Made by a program: the position numbers and the translations under genes. A DNA stretch of 64,000 bases from positions 660,663-724,662 of the forward strand of contig NW_019773958.1 in NCBI RefSeq assembly GCF_001039355.2, in the 5' to 3' direction. The notes below the pieces were generated by a model, which worked only from the letters and a program-made list of their open reading frames with translations, did no database searches and was not told the origin of the DNA. The stretch comes from Lingula anatina. Its lineage: Eukaryota; Brachiopoda; Lingulata; Lingulida; Lingulidae. Below, piece after piece: positions 27,801 to 37,318 of this stretch (positions are counted from its first letter, which is position 1; each line of letters starts with the position of its first letter).

Positions 27801-28728
27801 ACTTTTAACGAATATTTTTATCTAACTTAATCAATTTAAATGAAAATATGAAAATTGCATACAGTGATATCCGTACTTTAAAACAGTAACTGATATAATT
27901 TTAATCTACAATGTTAACAAATGCAGATTATCTTTATGACACCAGAATTGACAACATATCTGCAATATGCAGCTCAACACTGCCTCAAATTAACTTCTCT
28001 TGAAGATTAAAAAATTTTGTTTTTTTCACTGTTTTACCCATTTCTATCATTAAAAAACTTTCCCACAGAAAAAAAAATTCCTATGCTCACTATATCTCAC
28101 TTTCAAAATAAATAAAATTCAAGGAAACCTTTTTTATTAACGATATACATAAATATGCTGCTCCCTGTAAATAAAGTTTGTCACATTTTGCATCACTGTC
28201 CTTAACCTGTCCATTGTAACTTGTATGTAATAACTTCACCCACAAATTTTAATTTTCAACTTCACATAAATGACAGTTGTTGATTTTTGTCCAACTATAA
28301 GAAGCGAGAAAAAAAGCTTAAAAGTCTTTCGAAAAATTAAGGTTAACTCTTTTAATATCTCACGGTTTCGCTAGACAAGAAGAGCAGCTCTCGTTCGAGG
28401 ACTGACCAGTTCAACTGCGGTGAGTGGGGATTACGTAATAAGTATGTGGTATCGACGGGCATTTTCAACGATCTATGTTTGGCACTTTCTTCCGTCGAAC
28501 GACTGAAAAACGGCACATTTTTAAGATCCAATCCGTATTGCCAACATGGCTGCGGAAAATTGTGTAATCAAACTTGTGCCTGACTCGGCAAAAGAAGAAG
28601 CAAATACTGAAAGGCTCACCTTTTGGTTTTTTTCTAGGTGGGTCCCCGTATGGTGGTGAATACCCAGCCATCATGTGCTGGCCATCACTCCGTGGCGAGT
28701 ACAGGTTGGGTGGGAGCGGTAAATTCAT
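9471..28728 (-). CDS. THR: Thyroid hormone receptor (nuclear receptor NR1A), 8 coding exons
   Basis: Ligand-regulated nuclear transcription factor, expected to bind AGGTCA half-sites, usually with RXR. Coding exons in transcript order: 28728-28620, 22834-22754, a zinc-finger-1 exon (20303-20185 or its copy 18135-18017), a zinc-finger-2 exon (18975-18834 or its copy 16817-16676), 14322-14117, 11472-11344, 11181-10923 and 9925-9471. With one copy of each finger exon the lengths sum to 1500 bases, 499 residues plus stop. All introns are GT-AG and all phases match. Domains: A/B residues 1-81; C4 zinc fingers about 82-148 with P-box CEGCKG at 99-104; hinge 151-219 with [16 protein letters not shown]; ligand-binding domain about 220-424 ending in AF-2 [10 protein letters not shown]; extra tail 425-499. 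The DNA-binding domain and the [13 protein letters not shown] hinge are near-diagnostic of thyroid hormone receptors rather than RAR, PPAR or Rev-erb. The ATG is the first Met after an in-frame stop at 28779-28777, 17 codons upstream. The main oddity is the duplicated finger exons. Confidence 0.95.
9926..10922 (-). other. THR last intron, carrying an inverted-repeat element
   Basis: 997-base intron between the two last ligand-binding domain exons. It contains the complete short element at 10558-10878. The rest is AT-rich with nothing recognised. Confidence 0.85.
10558..10878. mobile_element. MITE-like element, family A, copy in THR intron
   Basis: About 321 bases bounded by CAGGCCTAACTAACTACCAG at the left and the inverted equivalent GTCTGGTGGTTGGGTAGGTCTG-like end at the right. 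The arms pair over roughly 100 bases, including CTACCCGTTTTCAAGGTGTG and its complement. Flanking ATACA on both sides may be a target duplication. No transposase, so non-autonomous. Related copies lie at 40911-41464 and 57780-57952. Confidence 0.75.
10923..11181 (-). CDS. THR: THR ligand-binding domain exon (helices 4-8 region)
   Basis: 259 bases, acceptor TTTCAG|TTAAAT, donor TCAG|GTAGGT. It encodes [20 protein letters not shown] and CRYNPDD, matching vertebrate [25 protein letters not shown], then [15 protein letters not shown] and [17 protein letters not shown]. The two arginines that contact the ligand carboxylate side in human TR beta (316 and 320) are present as Arg283 and Arg287; the position of Asn331 holds Gln298. 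A short inverted-repeat element ends 44 bases beyond the donor. Confidence 0.95.
11344..11472 (-). CDS. THR: THR ligand-binding domain exon (helix 3 region)
   Basis: 129 bases, 43 codons, phase 0 at both ends; acceptor TTTCAG|CCTCG, donor TCAAT|GTAAGT. It contains [19 protein letters not shown], aligned with vertebrate IITPAITRVVDFAKKLPMF in helix 3. The pocket arginine known as Arg282 in human TR beta is Lys249 here, a conservative change. Separated from the next exon by a 162-base intron, the shortest in the gene. Confidence 0.94.
11473..14116 (-). other. THR intron between hinge and ligand-binding domain exons
   Basis: AT-rich intron of 2644 bases with a poly-T run near 12880 and a probable transposon copy at about 13005-13575. 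No extra exon recognised. Confidence 0.7.
13005..13575. mobile_element. Probable non-autonomous transposon, family C
   Basis: Its left edge (AACAAGGCAGCTAAAGCTGA, then GTGGACAGACA) resembles 15568-15595, and its right edge (CAGGTGATGGCTATATGTCC, then CAGACACA) resembles 18780-18820. The same pair of edges bounds the segment that interrupts one THR haplotype. A third, inverted partial copy lies near 52970-53036. Interior sequences are not clearly alignable by eye. Confidence 0.4.
14117..14322 (-). CDS. THR: THR hinge exon
   Basis: 206 bases, acceptor TTTCCAG|TGGTCC, donor ACGATA|GTGAGT. It encodes residues 152-219: [19 protein letters not shown], a strongly basic helix that in this family extends the DNA-binding domain and carries a nuclear localisation signal, then an acidic stretch [17 protein letters not shown]. 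The start of the ligand-binding domain helix 1 region is inferred in the second half. A polypyrimidine run of nine T precedes the acceptor. Confidence 0.93.
14871..15570. repeat. Near-identical intron block, copy 1 (haplotype pair)
   Basis: Matches 15962-16664 with scattered substitutions (for example CTCCCAGAGG versus CCCTCAGAGG) and small indels. Lies in the intron between the hinge exon and the zinc-finger-2 exon. The similarity stops at 15570, where sequence resembling transposon family C begins. Confidence 0.85.
15571..15958. mobile_element. Left part of an insertion interrupting one THR haplotype
   Basis: Begins with CAAGGCAGCAAAGCTGTCAA and ATGTACAGACA, and is absent from the other copy, which runs straight on to the zinc-finger-2 exon donor at 16675. 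Terminated by n at 15959. With 18712-18820 it probably forms two ends of one inserted element, the middle being missing. Confidence 0.45.
15962..16664. repeat. Near-identical intron block, copy 2 (haplotype pair)
   Basis: Second copy of 14871-15570, starting just after the n at 15959. It continues without interruption into the zinc-finger-2 exon at 16676, so it represents the allele without the insertion. Confidence 0.85.
16676..16817 (-). CDS. THR: THR zinc-finger-2 exon, downstream copy (probable haplotype duplicate)
   Basis: Identical to the exon at 18834-18975, with an acceptor TTTCAG|GGTTTC and donor GATT|GTAAGT. It ends in phase 1 and joins the hinge exon at 14322 (T|TG gives Leu), forming [18 protein letters not shown], the expected thyroid hormone receptor sequence. 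Either copy would splice equally well to the hinge exon. Confidence 0.88.
18017..18135 (-). CDS. THR: THR zinc-finger-1 exon, downstream copy (probable haplotype duplicate)
   Basis: Base-for-base identical to the exon at 20185-20303, with intact splice sites (acceptor TTCCAG, donor GTAAG|GTGGGG). The surrounding intron differs from the other copy by scattered substitutions and small indels. In a literal reading, the zinc-finger-2 exon at 18834 would splice to this exon in frame (T|CT gives Ser), producing a second DNA-binding domain. The likelier reading is that the block 16666-18710 is the other allele of 18821-20880. Confidence 0.85.
18712..18820. repeat. Hexanucleotide repeat and hairpin at insertion right end
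   Basis: 18718-18775 is an array of GGCATC and GGCGAC units, the most GC-rich stretch nearby. 18795-18820 is a perfect hairpin, TGTACAGACACA and its complement with a 2-base loop. Similar ends occur at 13540-13575. Present only between the two THR blocks. Confidence 0.7.
18834..18975 (-). CDS. THR: THR zinc-finger-2 exon, upstream copy
   Basis: 142 bases, acceptor CTTTTAG|GGTTTC, donor GATT|GTAAGT, phase 0 to phase 1. It encodes [11 protein letters not shown], the second C4 finger (CKWNNNC, then CQEC, with nine residues between) and the GMATD block that follows the DNA-binding domain. Identical to the exon at 16676-16817. It sits 14 bases after a hexanucleotide and hairpin segment (18712-18820) that is absent from the other copy. 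Only the flanking intron differs between copies. Confidence 0.92.
20185..20303 (-). CDS. THR: THR zinc-finger-1 exon, upstream copy
   Basis: 119 bases, acceptor CTTTCAG|CTGG, donor GTAAG|GTGGGG. It encodes [11 protein letters not shown], then the first zinc finger with Cys pairs CVVC and CMTC and the P-box start CEGCK, ending in phase 0 exactly at the K|GFF junction. The IPSYMDL leader matches the IPSYLDK block seen just before the fingers in vertebrate thyroid hormone receptors. Identical in sequence to the exon at 18017-18135. Being nearest to exon 2, this copy would be used first in a literal reading. Confidence 0.92.
20881..22753 (-). other. THR intron, unique part
   Basis: AT-rich intron between exon 2 and the zinc-finger-1 exon, with a (TA)n tract at 21843-21882. 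No coding signal or known repeat recognised. Confidence 0.7.
22754..22834 (-). CDS. THR: THR coding exon 2 (A/B domain, possible cassette)
   Basis: 81 bases, acceptor ATTTAG|TTGG and donor TTCAG|GTTGGT. It enters and leaves in phase 1, so it encodes 27 codons and could be skipped without a frame change. The peptide includes [17 protein letters not shown] and then NPQQNRPS, a disordered A/B segment. It joins 28728-28620 upstream (G|TT gives Val) and the zinc-finger-1 exon downstream (G|CT gives Ala). It is too short to recognise by homology alone; the support is splice sites plus phase on both sides. Confidence 0.75.
22835..28619 (-). other. THR first coding intron (5.8 kb)
   Basis: No exon supported. 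Composition is uneven: 23.8-25.2 kb and 27.5-28.3 kb are very AT-rich, while 25.25-26.3 kb and 26.7-27.35 kb are more complex and contain inverted half-site pairs at 25519-25538 (GGGTCA, 8 bases, TGACCT) and 27247-27268 (CTGGTCA, 8 bases, TGACCAG). These are candidate intronic regulatory stretches only. Confidence 0.5.
28620..28728 (-). CDS. THR: THR coding exon 1 (start codon, A/B domain)
   Basis: Encodes residues 1-36 plus the first base of codon 37, beginning [16 protein letters not shown] and ending PPRKKPK. The region is rich in Pro, Tyr and Ser, as expected for a disordered A/B domain, with a basic RKKPK patch at its end. The donor is AAAAG|GTGAGC, phase 1. An in-frame TAA lies 17 codons upstream (28777-28779), so this ATG is the likely initiator unless an upstream exon splices into the stretch between them. 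The exon fits because its phase joins exon 2 exactly. Confidence 0.85.
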
Positions 28729-28861
28729 GAAAAAGATGTCGTTAGCCGTCTCTCTCCGAGATTTTGATGGCCGGTATTATCTCCAAACCTTCCTCCTTTC
28801 CGTTTCTCTGTTGTCTCTACATAAATCTGCCCAACGAAGTCCACCGTCTCGGCCACAAGAA

Positions 28862-28879
28862 AGGTCATCAGCTTGACCT
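28862..28879. promoter_or_regulatory. Inverted AGGTCA pair (IR6) upstream of THR start
   Basis: AGGTCATCAGCTTGACCT: two perfect nuclear-receptor half-sites facing each other with a 6-base spacer, 134 bases upstream of the THR start codon. The match to the consensus is exact on both arms. Whether a receptor, including THR itself, binds it is inference. The spacing is not the classical DR4, IR0 or ER6 arrangement. Confidence 0.4.
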
Positions 28880-28907
28880 GATAGGGTTTAGCTTGGTAAA
28901 TATGGTT

Positions 28908-28922
28908 GGGCGGTGATGTAAT
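28908..28922. promoter_or_regulatory. GC box plus ATF/CREB-like site, candidate proximal promoter
   Basis: GGGCGG immediately followed by TGATGTAAT, about 180-195 bases upstream of the THR start codon, next to the inverted half-site pair. The surrounding 28.36-28.95 kb has more CG dinucleotides than the flanks, as near a promoter. No convincing TATA box was found at a suitable distance. The transcription start is unknown. Confidence 0.25.
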
Positions 28923-31900
28923 AGTTAGCGAATGAATGCTTGTGGGTAGACCTTATTTTCAGATAGGGGTAGTAGGTTGTGTCGTATCAAGACAGTGCCT
29001 TTTCGTGATCTTTTAATGTTGCACATGCAGAATGTGATGTAAGTATATTGATCTTATCTTATAATCTATTTCAAAAAAGTTAATAGAATGTGTTGAGGTT
29101 ACAAAGTCAGTAAAAGTTCCCTAACTTTTTAAACGAAAATTTGCTGTTATTTTAGTGCGATTTGGTCTTATTTTTAGTAAATGTGAACACATGTAAAATA
29201 AACCAAAAGCAGTAAAAATAATTTAATTGTGTGATTCGATAAAAACCAAAAAGGTCCTGATCCTCAATTCTGCATCTCACAACACCTTGCTTTCAAAGTC
29301 CGAGCACCTGTATCCCCTTCACTATATTGATCAGGATCGCTTTCAAATATCTAGACTTTCACTATTTTAAATCAATGATTTCATTCAAAAAGTGGTTGAT
29401 TTTATGTTCCCATATGATAATATATATTTTATTATGAAAAATTTATTGATAAAATGAAAAATTCTGTGAACAGATTTTGAAATTATATTATCAACTTTTG
29501 ATGATGGTCAATATGATTTGGCATGGCGTTAAGGGCATTACGCGTGCGCATTGCTCTTTCGATTTAGGTCAACGGGAGGAGTTTCGTTGATTGACAAACG
29601 GTAAATGATGTAATCGCGTGAAGTTGCACACACGTACAATCCAATGTTAATCGTGTAATGCACTTTGAGTGACCCTGAATATACTATAGATTTACTTATG
29701 GACGACCGGAATGACCATAAGTGTGAATTAGCAATGTTATTCAATCGAGGTCATCTTGTCCGCGTGAGGTTCGATTCGTTCAGTTCCCAAGTATCTACTA
29801 ATAAGAGGAGCCTAGATAATTTTTGCTATTGATTTCTGGTAATAGGCCCAATGGGTTTTTTTTATCCAACAACATGCGGGCGACAGTAGAAAATGTACAT
29901 AATTTATATTGTCGTCATACCTGATTTATATTTGCAGACGGATAAGCATATGCCCAGCAATATATAGGAGATATATAAATGATCTTAAATTATCAAAGTG
30001 TAATAAGCGAAGTAATTGACTGGCGTTTAATAAATGATTATCGGATTAGCAAATGGAATAAAATACACAAATAAACAGACAAATGTGGTAGTAAACGAAA
30101 AGATAAAAATGGTTAGCCCATAGAATATACTGTAATATATAATTTACCAGTATATCAATCAATTTTCAACCAATTAATCCCTATGTTCGCTACAACTTTG
30201 CCTTCTCATGTCTCCGAGATAGGTCTACTAATGACAAAATGTATTAAAGATGAGAACCGTATAAGAAAATATCATTGATTTTGATACTGTATGTGGTCAG
30301 TGGCCATCAATGTCCACTGAAAAATATTGATCGTTATGCCTGTAGCGCCAAGTCAACGCCAGGAAAAGATCCTGAAAAAATATGTGGTGCATAATGCAAT
30401 TATAATTTTACGTACACCATTGTCTCTTATGTAATTTGTCTCTTATTTGTGTATATATTAATAAGTATTGTACAAGTTTAGGGCCTATATAGGAAATGCC
30501 CAGGTCAATACCAGTTGCGAGAATATTTATATGCGTTGTGTGGTTTTCTTCCTCTGACGGCATTTACCATCCTTTTTCAAATTTCATGATATAATGTAAT
30601 TTGTCGAGATGAAAATCTGCTGGTCAGATATACACCTTTTTTTATTAATTATGTCTACTTTCCTTTGTAAAGTCTCTTATACTTACCTTTAACCTTGTTC
30701 AACTAGATGGAAATTGATTATTTGGATACACCAGTAAACTAATTATGTTGTTTATCGTTATATTTATGTATATTATTTCCATAAATAACAAGGTAAAGCA
30801 ACCGGGAGTGTAAAATAGCATTTAAATGAATGCAAATAATTTAACAGAAATTTTATCCTAAATAAAATCTCGAGAAAAAGGCTACTTAAAAACTTGAATA
30901 AAAGTGCCCAAGGTAATTCAATAACGTTGTGAAACTTTAAGTAAAAAATACGTCTGTTTCTATGATTTTTAAAATCTTTAGGGAAAAAACTTATTCAAGA
31001 TCGGCCGTAGCTAAATTGATGCAAGCGGTAATTTAAATGTTTCCATTATACAAATTAAGTATTGAAAAGCATACTAAAATGAAGAAGAAGACGACCCGAA
31101 TAATTCTAGCAGCACCCATGCTGTGTCATCACAACTTTTTTCAACATATTTTTTCTTTAAAAAATATAATAATAATAATAATAATAATAAAATACTGGAC
31201 GTTCTGCACTGATCAGAAAAAAGGAAAAATAAACGTTTCGCATTGCTTATAGTTTTGGGCTTTGGTATAAGAACTCACTGGGTTTGTTTTGATTGAATTA
31301 TCATCTCCAAATACTTTTTTTTTCTCTTTTCTATGCTTTTACTTAAAAGCAAGAGGAGTAGTGTGAGATATGAGTATGAAATTGTGGACTGAGTTGGCAA
31401 TTAGTTAAATGATGCTTTGATGGACATTTACAAGGAATTTTATTATCATTATTATCATTTTTATTGCAACATCATTTTAAATTCCGAGTTAATCCTCACA
31501 ACCCAACCAACTAAATTGTATAAAATAGACGAAATAATTTATATTGATCACAAGAATATAATATTAATTTTATCTGTAGAGAAAAATACTGTACTTTAAC
31601 ATTTCAAAATAACGACTTAATCGCATGTGAAAATTGCATTTTAGATCCTAGGTAAAGTAAGTCATTGTTTCCATATTCTCGTAACAACAATAAACGATCA
31701 ACTATTTGACAGACGAAGCCCTTTACATTAATCAAAATATCTGCCCAACATTATGTAATAATAGAAGCCGAAAAAGGGCAAGTTAAAAAATATTATCAAG
31801 TATCGCTACATCACATTTTGAGAATAAAATGTCACTAAAATCAAGTCTTTCTGTAAAGCAGTCATTACGTGGAGACTAATAACGAGTGCTGTCCGGGCGA

Positions 31901-32121
31901 TTTTACAGACAAAGATACCCCAGTGCCTCACCCACCTCAAAATTTATCATAGTTAAATTGGTTCGTGTTTCCCATTATTCTACTAGGTAAACCCACAAAA
32001 ATCAATTAATTAATTAACATAATCCAGGACCGAAGGGAATTCCATTAAAATCTGCTGGATGGGTGCCTATCATTTAATGTCGATCCTAAAGTTTATCTAT
32101 TCATCTAGTTTGTCGATTTAC

Positions 32122-32153
<32 letters not shown>

Positions 32154-32370
32154 GTTTTAGTAAACCAAAATATTAAATATTTCAGTCAAAGTAAGGACAA
32201 AATTTTATGAGTAAACCAAAATATTTAATATTTTATGAGTAAACCAAAATATTTAATATTTCAGTCAAAACAAATGGGATTTGTTCCAAATTGTAGGCAA
32301 TCCTATTTTTTTACTATAAACTGTATAGGACGGATGTTGCGTTACTACAAATGTGTGTCCGATTTTTGCT
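28923..32370. other. Upstream of THR; no gene recognised
   Basis: AT-rich sequence with (AAT)n at about 31162-31190, a poly-T tract at 32130-32153 and short repeated units at 32156-32272. The 29.5-29.8 kb part is less AT-rich and includes AGGTCA at 29566 and 29748, but no ordered pair. Confidence 0.5.
32156..32272. repeat. Short tandem repeat of an AT-rich unit
   Basis: Three copies of a unit containing AGTAAACCAAAATATT, two of them carrying TTTATGAG ahead of it. Non-coding. Confidence 0.7.
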
Positions 32371-32570
32371 ATGCCCCTATTTCACACAGACCACGAATCC
32401 TACGAATCGCCAGGAATTAACAAATTTCAGGATTCGTGGTTGAATCGTAATCAGTTCGTGATTGATCAAGAATTGCAAGAAGTGACTACGAATATATACG
32501 AATCTGTTATGAACTTCACGAACTGATTACGATTNTCGTGGGATTCGTGGTCTGAGTGAAATAGGGGCAT
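32371..32570. mobile_element. 200-base foldback MITE-like element
   Basis: Ends ATGCCCCTATTTCAC and GTGAAATAGGGGCAT are exact complements, followed by ACCACGAATCC and its inverse. A second inner pair, AATCGTAATCAGTTCGTGA with its complement, makes a nested hairpin. An isolated n at 32535 lies inside the right arm. No coding capacity. Confidence 0.8.
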
Positions 32571-35500
32571 TAGGTAGACTTCACTCTTCACTTTTTTCGC
32601 AACTTCTCAAGGTAAAAATATTGACAATTTCCTAATTTTGTAAACTTAACCACTACTTCATAAGCATTAATATTGTTGCTATGGCCAGTCAAAATTCGGG
32701 TCCACTCGAACTGATCTGATTTTGGGTTCAGTCGGTTCATTTCCACAGGTAGATTTGTCAGCTACTCGTACATGATGTATGACATGCCCTGCTGCAAGCC
32801 GTTTATATTTTAAGCATTGTAAACCGTTGCCATTGGGAGTTAGCACTTTGCTGCAACTGCTGAATGTTTTAAAATTGTTATTTTAATTCATTTTGTATGT
32901 GTTATTTCAACGACTTAGAACTTACAGCATTAAAAAGTACGTTTCTATCTAGGAACCATCATAGTAATCAATTTGATGAGTCCCGTTTTCAGGAATAAGG
33001 CAAGCACATGACAGGAAAGTGCATAAGAATGCAATGATGAATTCAAATCTTTTAATGTTAAAAATCTGTTATCCCGGCTTTCCACAAATTACAATATACC
33101 TGTAACCATCTTCAATTAATATTTTTGGAAACGGTCCTAAATTTGGTATCTGATCAGCTGTTGATTAATAAACAAAAAACCTTCATATTTAAGAAGACAT
33201 TTATTTTCCAAAAATCGCTTTTCTCTCATATGTAATGCCACAGATGGTAATGACTGACGTCATTTTGTCCCACTTTTTGCCACGTACAATACAAGCAAGG
33301 ACCTCTCCCAATATCCACATAATGCAATCTCAGGATGACAAAATATCTGTACATCTCAGGCAGAATGTGATTTTCCATTTATTACTGTGATTGTTAAACT
33401 GCACAACACACACCTAGTCCTCCTCCGATCGCGTCCTGATGAGTGACCTATGCGCGGCCAGTGTGGATTAATCACCCCGCCATGCCAAGCCCGCGACCCA
33501 GTGAGGAAACCGTAATTAACGTCTCTTTTCTGTGTAGTGAAAATTGATTTGCCACGATTTGCCGTTGTTGTGAAGGAAACTTCAGGAGAACGGGGGAAAT
33601 AAAGACACACTTCACCTATATTAATTTTTCTCTTTAAAGTACCGCAGGTTTAGAGAAATGTGTGTAAGAAATAAAAAGATGCTTGTGAGGCTCGCAATCG
33701 TATCTTATTGTAATGGGAAACCTGTGCATGGACCATCATCTCCTCCTAAGGCCTCCATAATTAGATAATCTCCTATAAACCTTATAAAACAGACATCTAA
33801 TGAGCGATACTCAGCCATATGAGTGATATTCAATTTGTTTGAAATTGATTTTTCTTTCAGTGGGATTGTGCAATGTAACACAAACAGTAGACCTGGCAAA
33901 GGATGACCTTGCTGTCAGGTGTTGAGTTGCATACCAATAACTGAGATGGCCGCTGCATGAACCCGACGCCTTCGTTCAAGTCAGTGCACCAACAAAAACC
34001 CCATATTTGTCTCAGTGCCCGAAGATAAACAAAACATGATGGTGGAGTAAGGGGTCGCGTGATATTGAGTTATCCAGCTCCTGCGTGATGCTGTCACTTA
34101 AAGACCCCTGGTCGGGGTCACCGATCACGAAGCCTTGACAAGGCTGAACACGCCTCATACACAATTTTAATAGGACAGATATATAGCTCAACATATGCTG
34201 TGTATTAAATACAAAATGATAAAATTACTTGTTATTATTATATTATCGTAATATTGACAACGGATAGGTCTGATACCTGTGGACAGCAGGACAAAAAATG
34301 TTCCCCTAAATTTTTCTTATTTCTTCCATGCCAGCAGTCAATCCGAGTGCAGCGAGGTGGATTTTAGTTACATCTTCCCCCGCCCTTCACCCCACCACCA
34401 TATTCCCTTACTCCTCCCCCTCCCCTCCCCCTGGCGAATTCCTGGATTCATCACTGAAGAATAAAACATTTTGTCATCTACCATACAAGTCAATTATTGG
34501 ATAATTAAAATCCAAACCAATCCTCTTTACAAATTAAAGCAAAGCGCATTTCTTCTATTCAAAACGAATGTCCCGCTGGCGATATACGTGGACTTTGCAT
34601 TTGCATGTTTAAAGAATTAGTCACATGGAGCCCGTTTTCGCAGAGGCATCTCGCTACTCAACAAATGGACTCATTATGTTATAGCAGATTGGATAACTAA
34701 AATAGTAACAGCTGACCGCGACTTCACCTCTCTGAAAGTACCATCAACAATCAATATTGTTTGAACCGACAGTAGCTGAATGTCTACAAGAAGCCGCACA
34801 TGTAATATAGTAATGAGTAAATAAAACAAAATGAAAACCAACGATTTATACGCGTCAGAGGGCTATTGCGTCTTCAGACTTAGTCCAGATAGCAGAAGTG
34901 AAGTGAGGTCATCAGACGGGGAGCATAAAGGCTTCAGAACGTTGGTTCTAGTGTTCTTGTTGCCTTTATCTTTTTTGGCAACATAAAAGTCAAGGACACA
35001 TCTGAGAGAGCTAGAATTGATAAATAATATTGGACATGAAATAAATAATAATTATAATAATAACAAATGAACTTTTATTTTTTATTTGTTTATTTAAATT
35101 TATTTTAATTATTGTTATTATTATTATTTTTTTTTTGCAAATGATTTTTATATATCTTAAATTTTGCACCGATTTGTAACTTAATTTCACTTACTTAATT
35201 GTATTAGTTTAAAATATTTTACGTTGACGTTATGAGCTGCTTGCTAACCATGGGATGTTAAGTAGTTTTTCTTTCTTTGTCGACTACATTTTCAGGATAA
35301 TATCCATGGATTGTTTTATATACGTCTTATTAAAGAACTGTTTTTACATAGCATCTAAAATTTCCCCAGATTTATTCAGAATGCACGGTTTCGTTATTTC
35401 ACCCCTACTATATTTCATACTTCTTTACAATCATATATCATATATGTACCGGTGTATTGGTTATATAATGTATTGCTTTTTTAACTCCTTCCCAACGCTT

Positions 35501-36712
35501 CCACCGCTTATAGTCCTTGATCTACCTTAAACTCTAAAAAGATTACATATACTGTATACATTATATGTAATATTTATCCATTATCTTCAGAATCGCCGTC
35601 CATCATTTTGAAGAATTATATGGTACTATTTTTAATTCCTTTGCTTATGGTCAGGATAGAATAGTTTATTCTATTTTTTTGCATATTCCATTTATTTTAT
35701 CGCCAAATAAATGGATAAAAGTATGACAATATGGGAAATGCAAAGGGAACAATGGTCCTACAACTTTTTCAATGTATTGTTTCACGAAAATTTCGCACAG
35801 GAACTTTGCTAAATTCATTATTAATTTTGGAATGTGACCAAATGAAGTTACACCTCAAATTATTTTGAAGTTACCAAAGTTCCACCTCAAATTGGCTATG
35901 ATATTAAGAGAAAGTAGAATAAAAACCAGCAAGCACACACAAAAATGTACGATTAATTATGTGCGAAATTTCTGTGCCAAAGCACAATTAGCATCCAGTT
36001 ATTCTTAAAAAAAAGCTTTTAAATAATTCTATATAACCATGCCAATCCATGTACACAATAACGAGCTAGCCAAGAGGAAATACTGTCCAAGGCCAATATT
36101 TCAAGCGTGACCGTGATAAATAGTGCTTTTTTAAAAGAAAAATTGTAAGATAAGGCCCGCAAAATAATAATAATAATAATAATAAACTGTGAAATGGGTC
36201 AGGGTTTCAAGCCGTTTAAGGTGGGGAGTAAAGGGTCATCCATTCACAGGGCGTAAACAGCTCAATCCATTTTCACTTTTCATAATCTTGTCCCTTAATG
36301 CGTAATCGTCCTTGCCACCTGATTGTGAGTCTATTGCCGGTTATCAGTGGCTGGCTGTCAGTGTTGCCCTTGGGCGCTGTCGGATTGAAAAAAAAAACGC
36401 ACACACACTGTTGAAAACAAATTGCCGTTGACTGGTGGAATTTGTCAACCAATACAAAAAACTGACAGATGTATTCATTTTATCAGTAGCCTTAATCTGC
36501 CAAGAGAGAGACCGCAAATAGTTACATTTCTGAAAAGGAAACAAGACAACAAAAAATCTTGCCATTTATCACAATCGGTTGTTCCATAATGTCAATCATC
36601 TCAACTACTGCAATAGGAAGATAGGGTGCCACGTGGACGTGAGCTTTCGTGCCAGAAGGTGTGCTGGGGCGGATCCAAGCTTATTTTAAGGGAGGGGGGG
36701 GGGGGGGGGGTC
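32571..36712. other. No gene recognised; locally less AT-rich around 33.2-35.0 kb
   Basis: 33.4-33.6 kb and 33.88-34.17 kb contain several CG dinucleotides and a C-rich tract at 34375-34435. No open frame with recognisable protein. It could hold distal regulatory DNA or a non-coding first exon of THR, neither demonstrable here. Confidence 0.4.
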
Positions 36713-37102
36713 NNNNNNNNNNNNNNNNNNNNNNNNNNNNNNNNNNNNNNNNNNNNNNNNNNNNNNNNNNNNNNNNNNNNNNNNNNNNNNNNNNNNNNNN
36801 NNNNNNNNNNNNNNNNNNNNNNNNNNNNNNNNNNNNNNNNNNNNNNNNNNNNNNNNNNNNNNNNNNNNNNNNNNNNNNNNNNNNNNNNNNNNNNNNNNNN
36901 NNNNNNNNNNNNNNNNNNNNNNNNNNNNNNNNNNNNNNNNNNNNNNNNNNNNNNNNNNNNNNNNNNNNNNNNNNNNNNNNNNNNNNNNNNNNNNNNNNNN
37001 NNNNNNNNNNNNNNNNNNNNNNNNNNNNNNNNNNNNNNNNNNNNNNNNNNNNNNNNNNNNNNNNNNNNNNNNNNNNNNNNNNNNNNNNNNNNNNNNNNNN
37101 NN
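36713..37102. other. Assembly gap, 390 N
   Basis: Run of N flanked on the left by a G homopolymer (36692-36710), a likely cause of the break. Confidence 0.99.
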
Positions 37103-37318
37103 TCCGAAACAACAGGCCTCAGATGCAAAGCCTACCATCGCCCCCTTGGTGTGGGGTTCGGGGCCTGCTTAAGGGCCCCTAAAATTTTTTGGTGTTTTGG
37201 AGAGCAAACAGTGCTCTTTGGTACGATCAAAAACTATGATTTAGCTAGTCAAAATTTTAATTTCAGGTGGGGAATATTGGTTTGTTATATTTTTCAGAAA
37301 CCGGTCAGGACCTCCCTG

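Noticed and set aside
36670-36682. GGATCCAAGCTT (adjacent BamHI and HindIII sites), possible vector remnant beside the gap
   Set aside because: No further vector-like sequence on either side; a GGATCC followed by a G-run also resembles ordinary genomic repeat edges.
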